Origin: Silanimonas sp.
GTDB lineage: Bacteria; Pseudomonadota; Gammaproteobacteria; Xanthomonadales; Xanthomonadaceae
Direction: 5' to 3'
Assembly (NCBI GenBank): GCA_026005095.1
Contig: BPKK01000001.1
Span: forward strand, 248,001-312,000
Length of the DNA stretch: 64,000 nt
Position numbers and translations under genes: made by a program. This document shows positions 43,908 through 52,653 of this stretch, one piece after another. Within the stretch, counting starts at the first letter, position 1, and each line of letters starts with the position of its first letter. Under the pieces are notes generated by a model that had not been told where the DNA came from, ran no database searches, and saw only the letters and a list, made by a program, of their open reading frames with translations.

Positions 43908-45332
43908 ATGAATGCTGTCGTGAACCTGCCGACCGACTACAAGGTCGCCGATCTCTCGCTGGCCGACTGGGGCCGCAAGGAAATCGACATCGCCGAGCAG
44001 GAGATGCCCGGCCTGATGGCCATCCGCCAGAAGTACGCGCCGAGCCAGCCGCTGAAGGGCGTGCGCATCACCGGCTCGCTGCACATGACGATCCAGACCG
44101 CGGTGCTGATCGAGACCCTGAAGGACCTCGGCGCCGACGTGCGCTGGGCCTCCTGCAACATCTTCTCCACCCAGGACCATGCCGCCGCCGCCATCGCCAG
44201 GTCGGGCACGCCGGTGTTCGCCTGGAAGGGCGAGACGCTGGAGGAGTACTGGGACTGCACGCTGGATGCCATCAGTTTTCCGGGCGGCAAGGGCCCGCAG
44301 CTGGTCGTCGATGACGGCGGCGACGTCACCCTGCTGATCCACAAGGGCTACGAGCTGGAACAAGGTGACGAGCACTGGGTGAACTCGCCCTCGGGCTCGC
44401 ACGAGGAGCAGGTGATCAAGAACCTGCTGAAGCGCGTGGCGAAGGAGCGCCCGGGCTTCTGGACCGGCGTAGTGAAGGAGTGGAAGGGCGTCTCCGAGGA
44501 GACCACCACCGGCGTACACCGCCTCTACCAACTCGCCCAGGCTGGCAAGCTGCTGGTGCCGGCCATCAACGTCAACGACTCGGTCACCAAGTCGAAGTTC
44601 GACAACCTCTACGGCTGCCGCGAGTCGCTGGCCGATGGCCTGAAGCGCGCGATGGACGTGATGCTGGCCGGCAAGGTGGCGGTGGTCTGCGGCTATGGCG
44701 ATGTCGGCAAAGGCTCGGCTCACAGCCTGCGCGCCTACGGCTGCCGCGTGGTAGTCACCGAGATCGACCCGATCAATGCCCTGCAAGCGGCGATGGAGGG
44801 CTTCGAGGTCAACACCGTCGAGAGCACCTTGGGCCGTGCCGATATCTACGTGACCAGCACTGGCAACAAGGACGTGATCACGCTGGAACACATGCAGCAG
44901 ATGAAGGACCAGGCCATCGTCTGCAACATCGGCCACTTCGACAATGAAATCCAGGTCGACCGGCTCAATGCCAGCGGTGCTACGCGACTCAACATCAAGC
45001 CGCAGGTGGACAAGTACACCTTCCCGGACGGCCGCTCGATCTTCCTGCTGGCCGAGGGTCGGCTGGTGAACCTGGGCTGCGCCACTGGCCACCCGAGCTT
45101 CGTGATGTCGAACTCCTTCTCCAACCAGACGCTGGCCCAGATCGACCTCTGGGCCAACCGCGACCGCTATGAGAAGAAGGTCTACATCCTGCCGAAGAAG
45201 CTCGACGAGGAAGTGGCGCGTCTGCACCTCGAGAAGATCGGAGTGAAGCTCACCACCCTCACCCCGGAGCAGGCGGCCTACCTCGGCGTGCCGGTGGACG
45301 GCCCCTACAAGCCCGAGCACTACCGCTACTGA
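43908..45332 (+). CDS. ahcY: Adenosylhomocysteinase
   Basis: A 474-residue S-adenosylhomocysteine hydrolase, an NAD enzyme that splits SAH into adenosine and homocysteine. The early conserved segment is [20 protein letters not shown]. The substrate loop is [19 protein letters not shown], and the NAD site is [16 protein letters not shown]. The C-terminal end [22 protein letters not shown]...KPEHYRY matches the long bacterial form. The ATG at 43908 has a GAGGA site. The upstream SAH riboswitch controls it by product/substrate feedback. Together with metK and metF it closes the methionine-SAM cycle. Confidence 0.98.
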   Translation: MNAVVNLPTDYKVADLSLADWGRKEIDIAEQEMPGLMAIRQKYAPSQPLKGVRITGSLHMTIQTAVLIETLKDLGADVRWASCNIFSTQDHAAAAIARSGTPVFAWKGETLEEYWDCTLDAISFPGGKGPQLVVDDGGDVTLLIHKGYELEQGDEHWVNSPSGSHEEQVIKNLLKRVAKERPGFWTGVVKEWKGVSEETTTGVHRLYQLAQAGKLLVPAINVNDSVTKSKFDNLYGCRESLADGLKRAMDVMLAGKVAVVCGYGDVGKGSAHSLRAYGCRVVVTEIDPINALQAAMEGFEVNTVESTLGRADIYVTSTGNKDVITLEHMQQMKDQAIVCNIGHFDNEIQVDRLNASGATRLNIKPQVDKYTFPDGRSIFLLAEGRLVNLGCATGHPSFVMSNSFSNQTLAQIDLWANRDRYEKKVYILPKKLDEEVARLHLEKIGVKLTTLTPEQAAYLGVPVDGPYKPEHYRY

Positions 45333-45582
45333 CCGCGCGTCCCGGCCTGCCGGGACCTGCCTTCGGCGAAACCGACGGCGCCTCCGGGCGCCGTTGTCGG
45401 ATTCGTTCAGCCAGCGCCGCTGGGCGAGATCGATGCGGGCCCGCTTACTCGCGGTGGCACTGACCAACGAGGCAAAGACGATCGAAAGCCATCACGGGCC
45501 TGACCGCTGCATGCTCTCCCGCCACCGTCTCCGCGAACAGTGCGGGGAACGAGATTAGAGCCGTGCCAAGCCGGGCCCAGGA
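45333..45582. other. Convergent non-coding gap after ahcY, with hairpins
   Basis: No gene is supported here. Hairpins TCCCGGC-CT-GCCGGGA (45340-45355) and ACGGCGCC-TCCG-GGCGCCGT (45375-45394) follow ahcY. The second has only weak T runs on either strand (minus strand GGTTTCG) and may end both ahcY and the diguanylate cyclase gene. Nothing distinctive was seen in 45400-45582. Confidence 0.45.
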
Positions 45583-46713
45583 TCAGTTGATGGCCACTAC
45601 CCGGTTGCGGCCACCGGCCTTGGCCCGGTACAGGGCGGCATCGACCTCGCGGTAGAGCGCGTCGGCATCGCGGTGACGACGCGGATCGAAGGTGCCGAGG
45701 CCGATGCTGGCCGTCACCTGGAACTCGCTGCCGTCCGGCAGCGGGAAGCGCAAGGCGCCGATGCGCCGGCGCAGGTCCTCGGCCAGGGCCAGGGCCTGCT
45801 CCGAGTCCATGCCGCGTAGCAGGGCGCCGAACTCCTCGCCCCCCAGCCGGGCCGCCACGCCATCCACTGCCTCCACCCCGCTGCGCAGGGCCTCGGCCAC
45901 ACTAACGATCACCCGGTCGCCGGCAGCATGGCCGAAGCGGTCGTTCACTTGCTTGAAGCGATCGACGTCGAGCACCAGCAGCACGGTTCCGCCATCGCGG
46001 TTGGCCACCGCGGCCTCGAATAGACCCTGGAAATGCCCCCGGTTCGACAGTCCGCTCAAGGCATCCACCCGGCTCAGGCGCACGTAGCGGTCGCGTTCGG
46101 TGCGCAGTTCCACCTCCAGTGCCAGCCGGGTCTCGTATTCGCGGTTGGCGCGGAAGATGACCGCCGCGAGGTAGGCCAGGTTCACGAGGAGCATCAGCAC
46201 CAGGCCCTCGTAGCCACCCTCGCGAGCCATGGCCGACAGGGTGGGTAGCACCATCAGGGCGATGCCGGCGAAGGCCTGCGGCCGGCCCACTGCATAGAGC
46301 TGAGCGAAGGCGGTAGCCAGTGAGATCACGGCAAGTACGGTGAGAATGCGACTCGCAGCAAAGGCAGGATCGATCCACGCCCAGGCGCACAGTCCGCCCC
46401 AGAGGGCCGCCATCGCCATCAGCAGTGCCCAGAGCCGGGCCCGGGCCCGGCGTGCCGCGGTCTGGTCGGGCATGGCCGGGGCAGGCAGGAAGCGCAGTGC
46501 GGCGAGCACGGCAAGCCCCAGGCCGCCCAGCAGCACGCCGGTGGTGCGCAGCGCCATGGCCTCGCTGAAGCCGGCGATCAGGAACCAGCTGACGACATAG
46601 AACGCCCCACCCAGCAGCGAGCGCTCACGCAGATCGACCACGCGCTGACGTTCGGAGGCCAGGGTGGCGGCACGCCGCAGGGCGGTGATGGTGGTCATGC
46701 GGGGCGGGTTCAT
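45583..46713 (-). CDS. Membrane diguanylate cyclase (GGDEF)
   Basis: A 376-residue protein. About six hydrophobic helices (residues 32-200) are followed by a linker helix and a GGDEF domain. The active-site motif is RLGGEEFGALL, with the Mg/GTP segment VLLVLDVDRFKQVNDRFGHAAGD upstream, so it should make cyclic di-GMP from two GTP. The RxxD inhibitory I-site expected five residues before GGEEF is not present, so product inhibition is probably absent. The N-terminal domain is not a recognised sensor. The start is taken as ATG at 46713; ATG at 46698 is possible. The gene splits the metK-ahcY and metF parts of the cluster. Confidence 0.85.
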   Translation of the reverse strand: MNPPRMTTITALRRAATLASERQRVVDLRERSLLGGAFYVVSWFLIAGFSEAMALRTTGVLLGGLGLAVLAALRFLPAPAMPDQTAARRARARLWALLMAMAALWGGLCAWAWIDPAFAASRILTVLAVISLATAFAQLYAVGRPQAFAGIALMVLPTLSAMAREGGYEGLVLMLLVNLAYLAAVIFRANREYETRLALEVELRTERDRYVRLSRVDALSGLSNRGHFQGLFEAAVANRDGGTVLLVLDVDRFKQVNDRFGHAAGDRVIVSVAEALRSGVEAVDGVAARLGGEEFGALLRGMDSEQALALAEDLRRRIGALRFPLPDGSEFQVTASIGLGTFDPRRHRDADALYREVDAALYRAKAGGRNRVVAIN

Positions 46714-46730
46714 CACCGCATTATGCGGTG
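46714..46730. promoter_or_regulatory. Perfect inverted repeat at diguanylate cyclase start
   Basis: CACCGCA-TTA-TGCGGTG is a perfect palindrome immediately upstream of the diguanylate cyclase start codon. In the mRNA it would form a hairpin over the ribosome-binding area. It could be an operator or a translation-limiting stem. Confidence 0.4.
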
Positions 46731-46769
46731 GCCGGGCGGCAATCCCGTGACCCCCGCCGGAGGCCACCA

Positions 46770-46786
46770 ATGAAACATCTTTTCAT
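46770..46786 (+). promoter_or_regulatory. LysR/MetR-like inverted repeat upstream of metF
   Basis: ATGAAA-CATCT-TTTCAT has perfect six-base arms and contains TGAA...TTCA as in MetR sites, though spaced by 7 rather than 5. A TATGAT -10-like box at 46800-46805 has no good -35 box, which fits an activator-dependent promoter. Confidence 0.45.
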
Positions 46787-46836
46787 CGCGAATAAAGGAT
46801 ATGATTCCAGACATCCTCTGCCCCGCCCCAGGAACG

Positions 46837-47658
46837 ATGGCCCTCTCCTTCGAGTTCTTCCCGCCCAAGACCGATGAACAGCGCCAGCAGCTCGACCGCA
46901 CGGTGGCGAAGCTCAAGGCCTTCTCGCCCCGCTTCGTCTCGGTGACCTTCGGCGCCGGCGGCTCGACCCTGAGCTACACGCCGGAGACAGTGCGGCACCT
47001 GCGCGAGGTGCATGGCCTCGATACCGCGCCCCACCTGAGCTGCATGGGCGGCACCCGTGCCGAACTCCTCGAACTCCTGGAGCGCTACCACGCCATGGGC
47101 TGCACCCGGCTGGTGGCCCTGCGCGGCGACCTGCCCTCCGGCATGGGGGCGCTGGGCGAGCTGCGGCATGCCGCCGACCTGGTGCGCCTGGTGCGCGAGG
47201 CCTTCGGCGATGCCTTCCGTATCGAAGTGGGCGCCTACCCCGAGGTGCATCCGCAGGCCGAGGATGCCGTCGCCGACCTCGGCCACTTCGTGGCCAAGAT
47301 GGCGGCCGGGGCCGATGGCGCCATCACCCAGTACTTCTACAACGCCGACGCCTACTTCCGCTTCGTCGACGCCGCCCGGGCGGCGGGGGTCACCCAGCCG
47401 ATCGTGCCCGGCATCATGCCGATCTCGAACTTCACCCAGCTCAGGCGCTTTTCCGAAAGCTGCGGCGCCGAGATCCCGCGCTGGCTCGGCAAGCGGCTGG
47501 CGGCCTTCGGCGACGACGTGGAGGGCCTGCGCGCCTACGCCGCCGACGTAGTGGCCGCGCTGTGCCGCCGCCTGCTCGAGGGCGGCGCGCCGGAGCTGCA
47601 CTTCTACACCCTCAACCTCGCCCGCCCGACGCTGGCCGTGCTAGAGCGCCTGCGCTAG
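46837..47658 (+). CDS. metF: 5,10-methylenetetrahydrofolate reductase
   Basis: A 273-residue MetF, an FAD enzyme that reduces methylene-THF to 5-methyl-THF, the methyl donor for homocysteine methylation. Visible family segments are LSFEFFPPKTDEQR at the N-terminus, SVTFGAGGSTLSYT, ALRGDLPSGM and ADGAITQYFYNADAYFRFVD, and the C-terminal HFYTLNLARPTLAVLERL. The ATG at 46837 is chosen because it has an AGGAA site, matches the family start and lies downstream of the predicted promoter; the frame also begins at 46801. It supplies methyl groups to the metK-ahcY cycle. Regulation by a MetR-like activator is suggested by the upstream repeat. Confidence 0.95.
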   Translation: MALSFEFFPPKTDEQRQQLDRTVAKLKAFSPRFVSVTFGAGGSTLSYTPETVRHLREVHGLDTAPHLSCMGGTRAELLELLERYHAMGCTRLVALRGDLPSGMGALGELRHAADLVRLVREAFGDAFRIEVGAYPEVHPQAEDAVADLGHFVAKMAAGADGAITQYFYNADAYFRFVDAARAAGVTQPIVPGIMPISNFTQLRRFSESCGAEIPRWLGKRLAAFGDDVEGLRAYAADVVAALCRRLLEGGAPELHFYTLNLARPTLAVLERLR

Positions 47659-47667
47659 CGTTGGCGC

Positions 47668-48243
47668 ATGCGTGCCCCCGCCGCCCTTCTCCTGTCCTTC
47701 TTTTTCGTCCTTGCCGCCGGCGGCCGGTCCGAGGCCGGGGCTGCGCAGCCGGTGCTCAACCGCTGCATCGCCGCCGACGGCACCCCGGTCTTCACCGACC
47801 GCGCCTGCGAGCTGCTGGATGCCCGTCCCGCGGCCGCCGCGAACATGGATGCCAGCGCCGGAACCGCGGGCGAGGGCACTGCCGCCAGCGGTCCCCTGCC
47901 CGACTGCGCGCGCCGGCCCGAGGCCCTGCGCGAGGCCGTGGAAGCGGCCCTGGCGGCCGCCGACGGCAACCGGCTGGCCGCCTACTACGACTGGCGTGGC
48001 CGTTCCTCGGGCGCGGCACGGGTGGTGATGCCGCGGCTGGAGGCCATCGCCCGCTCGCAGCCGGTCGCGGTGCGCCTCTACCACAGCGCCGAGCGCAGCG
48101 AAGACCCGCTGCTCGCCGCCGAAGCCCTGGCCGCCCCGCCGGATCGCCTCGCCATCGAGCATGCACCGCAGGGCGGAGGGTTTGCCGAAGTGGAGGAATT
48201 CCGCCTGGTGCGCGTCGCCGGCTGCTGGTGGTTCGCCGACTAG
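47668..48243 (+). CDS. Exported hypothetical protein, DUF4124-like N-terminus
   Basis: A 191-residue protein with signal peptide LLLSFFFVLAAGGRSEAGA. The mature start PVLNRCIAADGTPVFTDRACELL resembles DUF4124 (xG.xxYTD.P-type), with two cysteines that may pair. The rest is an Ala-rich region followed by a helical domain ending LVRVAGCWWFAD. No catalytic motif is visible and the function is unknown. It starts nine bases after metF, so it is probably co-transcribed, but no link to one-carbon metabolism is evident. Ends 93 bases before ilvE. Confidence 0.65.
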   Translation: MRAPAALLLSFFFVLAAGGRSEAGAAQPVLNRCIAADGTPVFTDRACELLDARPAAAANMDASAGTAGEGTAASGPLPDCARRPEALREAVEAALAAADGNRLAAYYDWRGRSSGAARVVMPRLEAIARSQPVAVRLYHSAERSEDPLLAAEALAAPPDRLAIEHAPQGGGFAEVEEFRLVRVAGCWWFAD

Positions 48244-48336
48244 GGCCGCTCCCCCCCGGGCACCGGCGGCTACAATCGGCGGCCCGGCGCCATCCCGCGC
48301 GCCTTCCCGCCTCCTTCCCTTCCCGAGACTTTCGCG

Positions 48337-49254
48337 ATGGCCCAGACCTACCCGCCCTTCATCTGGCACAACGGCCGCATCAAGCCCTGGGCCGAAGCCA
48401 CCGTGCACGTCATGGCGCATGCCCTGCACTACGGCTCCTCGGTGTTCGAAGGCATCCGCTGCTACGCCACGCCGAAGGGCCCGGCGATCTTCCGCCTCGA
48501 CGACCACAACCGGCGGCTGTTCGCTTCGGCCAAGATCTATGAGATGCCGATCCCCTATACGTTGGAGGAGATCAATGCCGCCTGCCGCGAGGTGATCCAG
48601 GCCAATGGGCTCAGCAAAGGCTACCTGCGCCCGATCGCCTTCCGAGGCCTTGGCGGCTTCGGCCTCTCGGCCGACTGCCCTACGGAAGTGGCGGTGGCGG
48701 CCTGGGACATGGGCCGCTACCTCGGCGAGGACGTGCTGGAGGCCGGCATCGACGCCTGCGTCTCGTCCTGGCAGCGCTTCGCCCCGAACACCATCCCGGC
48801 CGGCGCCAAGGCCGGCGGCAACTACCTCTCCGGCCAGCTGGTGGCCCGCGAGGCACGCCGCCTCGGCTTCGGTGAGGGCATCGCGCTCGCCAGCACTGGC
48901 CTCCTGAGTGAGGGCGCCGGCGAGAACCTGTTCCTGGTGATGAACGGCGAACTGCATACCACGCCGGTCTCGGCCGCCCTGCTGAACGGCATCACCCGCC
49001 ACAGCCTGATCACCCTAGCGCAGGACGCCGGTATCCGCGTGGTCGAGCGCGACCTGCCGCGCGAATACCTCTACCTTTGCGACGAGCTCTTCATGTGCGG
49101 CACGGCGGCGGAAGTCACGCCGATCCGCAGCGTCGATGGCCGCCAGGTGGGCAGCGGCAAGCCCGGCCCGGTGACGCGCCGGATCCAGGACCTGTTCTTC
49201 GGCCTGTTCGACGGCCGCACCCCGGACAAGTACGGCTGGCTCGATCCGGTCTGA
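48337..49254 (+). CDS. ilvE: Branched-chain amino acid aminotransferase
   Basis: A 305-residue fold-type IV PLP aminotransferase, the last step in valine, leucine and isoleucine synthesis. The PLP lysine is Lys158 in PAGAKAGGNYLS (E. coli Lys159). Other family segments are HALHYGSSVFEGIRCY, SEGAGENLFLVMNG, NGITRHSLITLAQD and LFMCGTAAEVTPI. Substrate arginines and tyrosine positions are as in IlvE rather than D-amino-acid transaminases. A -10-like TACAAT lies at 48271-48276. Stands alone, with a hairpin after it. Confidence 0.95.
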   Translation: MAQTYPPFIWHNGRIKPWAEATVHVMAHALHYGSSVFEGIRCYATPKGPAIFRLDDHNRRLFASAKIYEMPIPYTLEEINAACREVIQANGLSKGYLRPIAFRGLGGFGLSADCPTEVAVAAWDMGRYLGEDVLEAGIDACVSSWQRFAPNTIPAGAKAGGNYLSGQLVAREARRLGFGEGIALASTGLLSEGAGENLFLVMNGELHTTPVSAALLNGITRHSLITLAQDAGIRVVERDLPREYLYLCDELFMCGTAAEVTPIRSVDGRQVGSGKPGPVTRRIQDLFFGLFDGRTPDKYGWLDPV

Positions 49255-49272
49255 GCCGAGTCCGGCCCACCC

Positions 49273-49297
49273 CGCGGCGGGGCACCCTGCCGCCGCG
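49273..49297. other. Hairpin between convergent ilvE and CNNM genes
   Basis: CGCGGCGG (49273-49280) and CCGCCGCG (49290-49297) form an eight-base stem. There is no T run. It may help termination of both convergent genes. Confidence 0.4.
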
Positions 49298-49303
49298 AGG
49301 CCT

Positions 49304-50425
49304 TCAGGAATCCAGCAGGTCTTCCGGCAGGCCGAGGCGGCGCGCCCGCTTCACCCAGAGCTGGCGGGCGAACTGCTGCATGTCGGCCACGTCGTCGCCC
49401 TCGTCGAGGATTTCCTCGCCGAGCAGGGTTTCCACCACGTCCTCGAGGGTGACGATGCCGAGCGTCTCGCCGAACTCGCCGACCACGAGGGCAATGTGCT
49501 GGCGCTGCTCGAGCAGGGTCTCGAGCAGCTTGGAGAGCAGCATGCTGCCCGGCAGAGCAATGATGTCGCGGCGAAACTCGCCCACCTTCGCATCACCGCG
49601 GCCCTTGGCCTTGGCCATCAGCAGGTCTTCCAGCAGCACGAACCCGGTGATGGTATCGATCGAGGTTTCGTAGACCGGCAGGCGCGAAAACTGCCGCCCG
49701 GTGGCGGTGGCGGCCAACGCCTCATCCACGCTGCGGTCCACCTGCAGCGCCGCTACCACCACGCGTGGGGTCATCACGGTCGAGGCGCGCACCGACTTCA
49801 GCAGGAAGAGATTGCGCACGATCTTCGACTCGCGGTCGCTGAGCTGGCCATGCTCGCGGCCGAGACCGGCCATGGCCACGAACTCTTCGCGGCTGAACTG
49901 CTGCGGCTTCTCGCCCCCGGAGATCCAGCGCGTCATCCACTGCGAGATCACGATCAGCGGGTACATCAGCGCCACGAGTGCCGCCACGAAGCGCGCCATG
50001 GGCCCAGCCAGCCGGCGCCAGTACACCGCCCCCAGAGTCTTCGGCAGGATCTCGGAGCCGAACAGGATGAGTAGGGTCATCACCGCCGAGAACACCCCGA
50101 ACCAGGCATCGCCGAACACCACCGTGGCCTGGGCACCGGCGCCGATGGCGCCGACCGTGTGGGCGATGGTGTTGAGGGTGAGGATCGCTGCCAGTGAGCG
50201 GTCGATATCGTCCTCGCGCAGGCGTTTCAGCAGCTCGGCGCGCCTGGGGTGGCTCTCGCGCAGGCCGGCGATGTAGCCCGAGGTCAGGCTGAGCAGGGTG
50301 GCCTCGGCCAGCGAGCAGAGGAAGGACACCAGCAGGGCCGCACCCACATAGGCGAGCAGCAGGCCCCAGGCGCCGAGGGCGGCGGGCTCGGGAGGGATCA
50401 CGGCGGCGATCATCGACGCCATCAT
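49304..50425 (-). CDS. CNNM/DUF21 transporter with CBS domains (CorC/HlyC-like)
   Basis: A 373-residue membrane protein. A CNNM (DUF21) domain with about four helices occupies residues 1-170 (SLAEATLLSLTSGYIAGL, GSEILPKTLGAVYWRRLAG). It is followed by a CBS pair (about 195-330) with VMTPRVVVAALQVD and LPVYETSIDTITGFVLLEDLL. CNNM proteins are linked to Mg2+ export or homeostasis. The usual CorC_HlyC C-terminal domain is missing, so it is the short form. Its start overlaps the kinase stop by ATGA: it is the third gene of the response regulator-kinase operon. A Mg2+-related signal for that two-component system is a plausible inference. Confidence 0.88.
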   Translation of the reverse strand: MMASMIAAVIPPEPAALGAWGLLLAYVGAALLVSFLCSLAEATLLSLTSGYIAGLRESHPRRAELLKRLREDDIDRSLAAILTLNTIAHTVGAIGAGAQATVVFGDAWFGVFSAVMTLLILFGSEILPKTLGAVYWRRLAGPMARFVAALVALMYPLIVISQWMTRWISGGEKPQQFSREEFVAMAGLGREHGQLSDRESKIVRNLFLLKSVRASTVMTPRVVVAALQVDRSVDEALAATATGRQFSRLPVYETSIDTITGFVLLEDLLMAKAKGRGDAKVGEFRRDIIALPGSMLLSKLLETLLEQRQHIALVVGEFGETLGIVTLEDVVETLLGEEILDEGDDVADMQQFARQLWVKRARRLGLPEDLLDS

Positions 50426-51723
50426 GCCGCGGCCCCCTCACCGAAGACGAGGGTGGCCACCGCCCCGCCCTCCGGGCGCGGGGCCACCGAGACCGTCCAG
50501 CGGTAGAGCTCGCACAAACGGCTGACGATCGACAGGCCGATGCCGCCACCGGTGGTGCCGCCGGCCCCCGAGCCGCGGTAGCCACGCTCGAACAGGTGGG
50601 CGGCATCCTCGGCACTGAGGCCGGGCCCGGTGTCGAACACCTGCACCCGGTCGGCGGCCAGCACGATGCGCACCTCGCCCTCCTGCGTGTACTTGCAGGC
50701 ATTGCCCACGAGATTGCCCAGCGCCACTGCCAGCACCGCCTCTGGGGCATCGACGAAGACGTCCTCGGCGCCCTCCACCACGATCGCCACCGGCTTGCCG
50801 CCGAGCTGGGCACGGTTCGCCTCGGCGAGCTGCAGGGCCAGCCGCCGCAGGTCGGTATGCCCGGTGCCGCGCTCGTTGCGCGAGAGCATCAGCAGGGCCA
50901 CGGTGAGGTCGGTGCACTGCTGCGCCGCCCGCTCGATGCGCTGCAGCCGGGTGCGGGTCTTGTCGTCGAGGTCGGGGCGGGCGAGCAGCAGCTCGGCCGC
51001 GCCGCGGATCACCGAAAGCGGCGTGCGCAGCTCGTGGCTGACATCGGCATTGAACTCGCGGTCGCGGCGGTTTGACTCGCTCAGCCGTTCCGCATAATCG
51101 TCGAAGGCGGCCGCGAGCTGGCCCACCTCGTCGTCGGCGAAGCGATCGGCGAGGCGCTTCGGCTGGCCGCCCACACGTAGCTCGCCGATGCGCCGCGCCA
51201 GTTCCGTCACCGGCTTCATCACCCGCCGCGAGGACCAGGCGCCGAGCACCAGCGAGAGGAAGGAGAACACCAGCACCGCACCCACCAGGGCGGTGGCGAG
51301 TTGGCGCTGGCCCAGCGCCTCCTGCTGGAAGCTGTAACGCATGTACGCCACGAAGTCGCCATCACGGCGCACCGCCAGCTTGTAGTGGCGGTCGCGCCCG
51401 CCGGGGCCGGGCTCGACGAAATCGTGCACGCCGTCCTCGAGCCCACGCCATTCCGGCGGCGTGTTCGGGCTGTCCGGACGACGGTAGTAGAGCTCGATCT
51501 TGTTGTCGGAGAGCTGGTACTGGGCGTCCGGCTGCGGGTTCTCGCGCTTGAACTGCACGAAAGCCGCGGTTTCCTGCATCAGGAAGGCGCCGATCAGCTG
51601 GTCCTCCAGCCGCTCGCGCAGCACCAGGGTGGCGAGCGCGAAGGTGGCCGTGAGCGTGAAGCCCAGCAGGGCGAAGGAGACGATGAGCCGGCTGCGCAGC
51701 CGGCGCCGGTAACGCAGGGCCAA
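50422..51723 (-). CDS. Sensor histidine kinase
   Basis: A 433-residue membrane histidine kinase. Two membrane helices flank a periplasmic sensor region (about residues 38-140). HAMP follows, then HisKA with the phospho-His in FNADVSHELRTPLSVI, and a HATPase domain with the N box GNLVGNACKYT, G1 VFDTGPGLS and G2 TTGGGIGLSI. Its start is TTG at 51723, four bases after the regulator stop, an unusual start codon. It probably phosphorylates the adjacent regulator. The periplasmic domain has no recognised ligand motif. The next gene, overlapping by four bases, is the CNNM transporter. Confidence 0.9.
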   Translation of the reverse strand: MALRYRRRLRSRLIVSFALLGFTLTATFALATLVLRERLEDQLIGAFLMQETAAFVQFKRENPQPDAQYQLSDNKIELYYRRPDSPNTPPEWRGLEDGVHDFVEPGPGGRDRHYKLAVRRDGDFVAYMRYSFQQEALGQRQLATALVGAVLVFSFLSLVLGAWSSRRVMKPVTELARRIGELRVGGQPKRLADRFADDEVGQLAAAFDDYAERLSESNRRDREFNADVSHELRTPLSVIRGAAELLLARPDLDDKTRTRLQRIERAAQQCTDLTVALLMLSRNERGTGHTDLRRLALQLAEANRAQLGGKPVAIVVEGAEDVFVDAPEAVLAVALGNLVGNACKYTQEGEVRIVLAADRVQVFDTGPGLSAEDAAHLFERGYRGSGAGGTTGGGIGLSIVSRLCELYRWTVSVAPRPEGGAVATLVFGEGAAA

Positions 51724-51727
51724 GGGA

Positions 51728-52414
51728 TCAACCCGAAACCGCCTCGGGGTCGGCGATGCGGTAGCCGATGCCGTGGCGGGTCTGGATCAGCGCCGTGCCG
51801 AAGGGCTTGTCGATGGCGGCGCGCAGGCCGTGGATGTGCACCCGTAGCGAGTCGGAATCCGGCAGCTCCTCGCCCCAGACCCGGGTCTCCAACTCCTGCC
51901 GCGGCACCACCGCCGGCGAGGCCTCCATCAACGCCTGGAGGATCTTCAGCGCCGTGGGGTTGAGCTGCAGCAGCCTGCCCTGGCGCCGCACCTCGAGGGT
52001 ATCGAGGTTGTATTCGAGGTCGGCCACGTGCAGCACCCGCGGCTGCGCGGCCTTGCCGCGGCGGGCCAGCACCTGCAGGCGCACCTCCACCTCCTGCAGG
52101 GCGAAAGGCTTGACGAGATAGTCGTCGGCTCCGGCGTCGAAACCGGTGAGCTTGTTCTCCAGCGAATCGCGGGCGGTGAGCATCAGTACCGGGGTCTGCT
52201 TGCGGGCGTCCTGGCGCAGCCGGCGGCAGAGCTCGAGCCCGTCCATGCCCGGCAGGTTGAGGTCGAGCACGATGGCGTCGAAGTCGTTGACCACAGCGAG
52301 ATGCAGGCCGGTCACACCGTCGGCGGCGAAATCGACGGTGTGGCCGCGGTCCTCGAGGTAGTCGCCGAGGTTGGAGGCGATGTCGCGGTTGTCTTCGATG
52401 ACGAGAACGCGCAC
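51728..52414 (-). CDS. OmpR/PhoB-family response regulator (ColR/PhoP-like)
   Basis: A 228-residue two-component regulator. The receiver domain has the acidic pair in VIEDNRD, phosphorylated Asp51 (IVLDLNLPGMDG) and Lys in DYLVKPFAL. A winged-helix DNA-binding domain of the OmpR type follows (LNPTALKILQALMEASPAVVPRQELE, DSLRVHIHGLRAAID). The start is GTG at 52414 with a GAAGGAT site; the frame is open to 52540 but unsupported. A weak TTGTTT-N17-TATTTC promoter is at 52474-52502. Sequence style is close to ColR/PhoP regulators of envelope or metal response. Operon: regulator, kinase, CNNM transporter. Confidence 0.9.
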   Translation of the reverse strand: MRVLVIEDNRDIASNLGDYLEDRGHTVDFAADGVTGLHLAVVNDFDAIVLDLNLPGMDGLELCRRLRQDARKQTPVLMLTARDSLENKLTGFDAGADDYLVKPFALQEVEVRLQVLARRGKAAQPRVLHVADLEYNLDTLEVRRQGRLLQLNPTALKILQALMEASPAVVPRQELETRVWGEELPDSDSLRVHIHGLRAAIDKPFGTALIQTRHGIGYRIADPEAVSG

Positions 52415-52507
52415 GGACAGATCCTTCGGGATGTTCCGGCCCGGATCACGGACCGTTCGGTGGTGGTTCGCCAGAAATAGGCGCCGTTCGCTGCAAAAAC
52501 AAGGGCA

Positions 52508-52551
52508 AAAAGAAAGGCCCGACCGATGCGGAGCATGCACCGGTACGGGCC
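52508..52551 (-). terminator. Terminator of rimB-rimK
   Basis: A long stem on the minus strand: outer arms GGCCCG (52516-52521) and CGGGCC (52546-52551), with inner ACCG/CGGT and TGC/GCA pairs. The minus strand then reads TTTCTTTTT (52507-52515). It separates rimK from the two-component operon. Confidence 0.85.
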
Positions 52552-52653
52552 AAACAAGCTACTGCCCCGATTACCGCAATCCACTTCTGCGCCGGTGCGC
52601 TGACGGGAGTGACGGTCAGGGGGAAGCCTAGGCCCGCAGCCGTTTGGTTTTTG

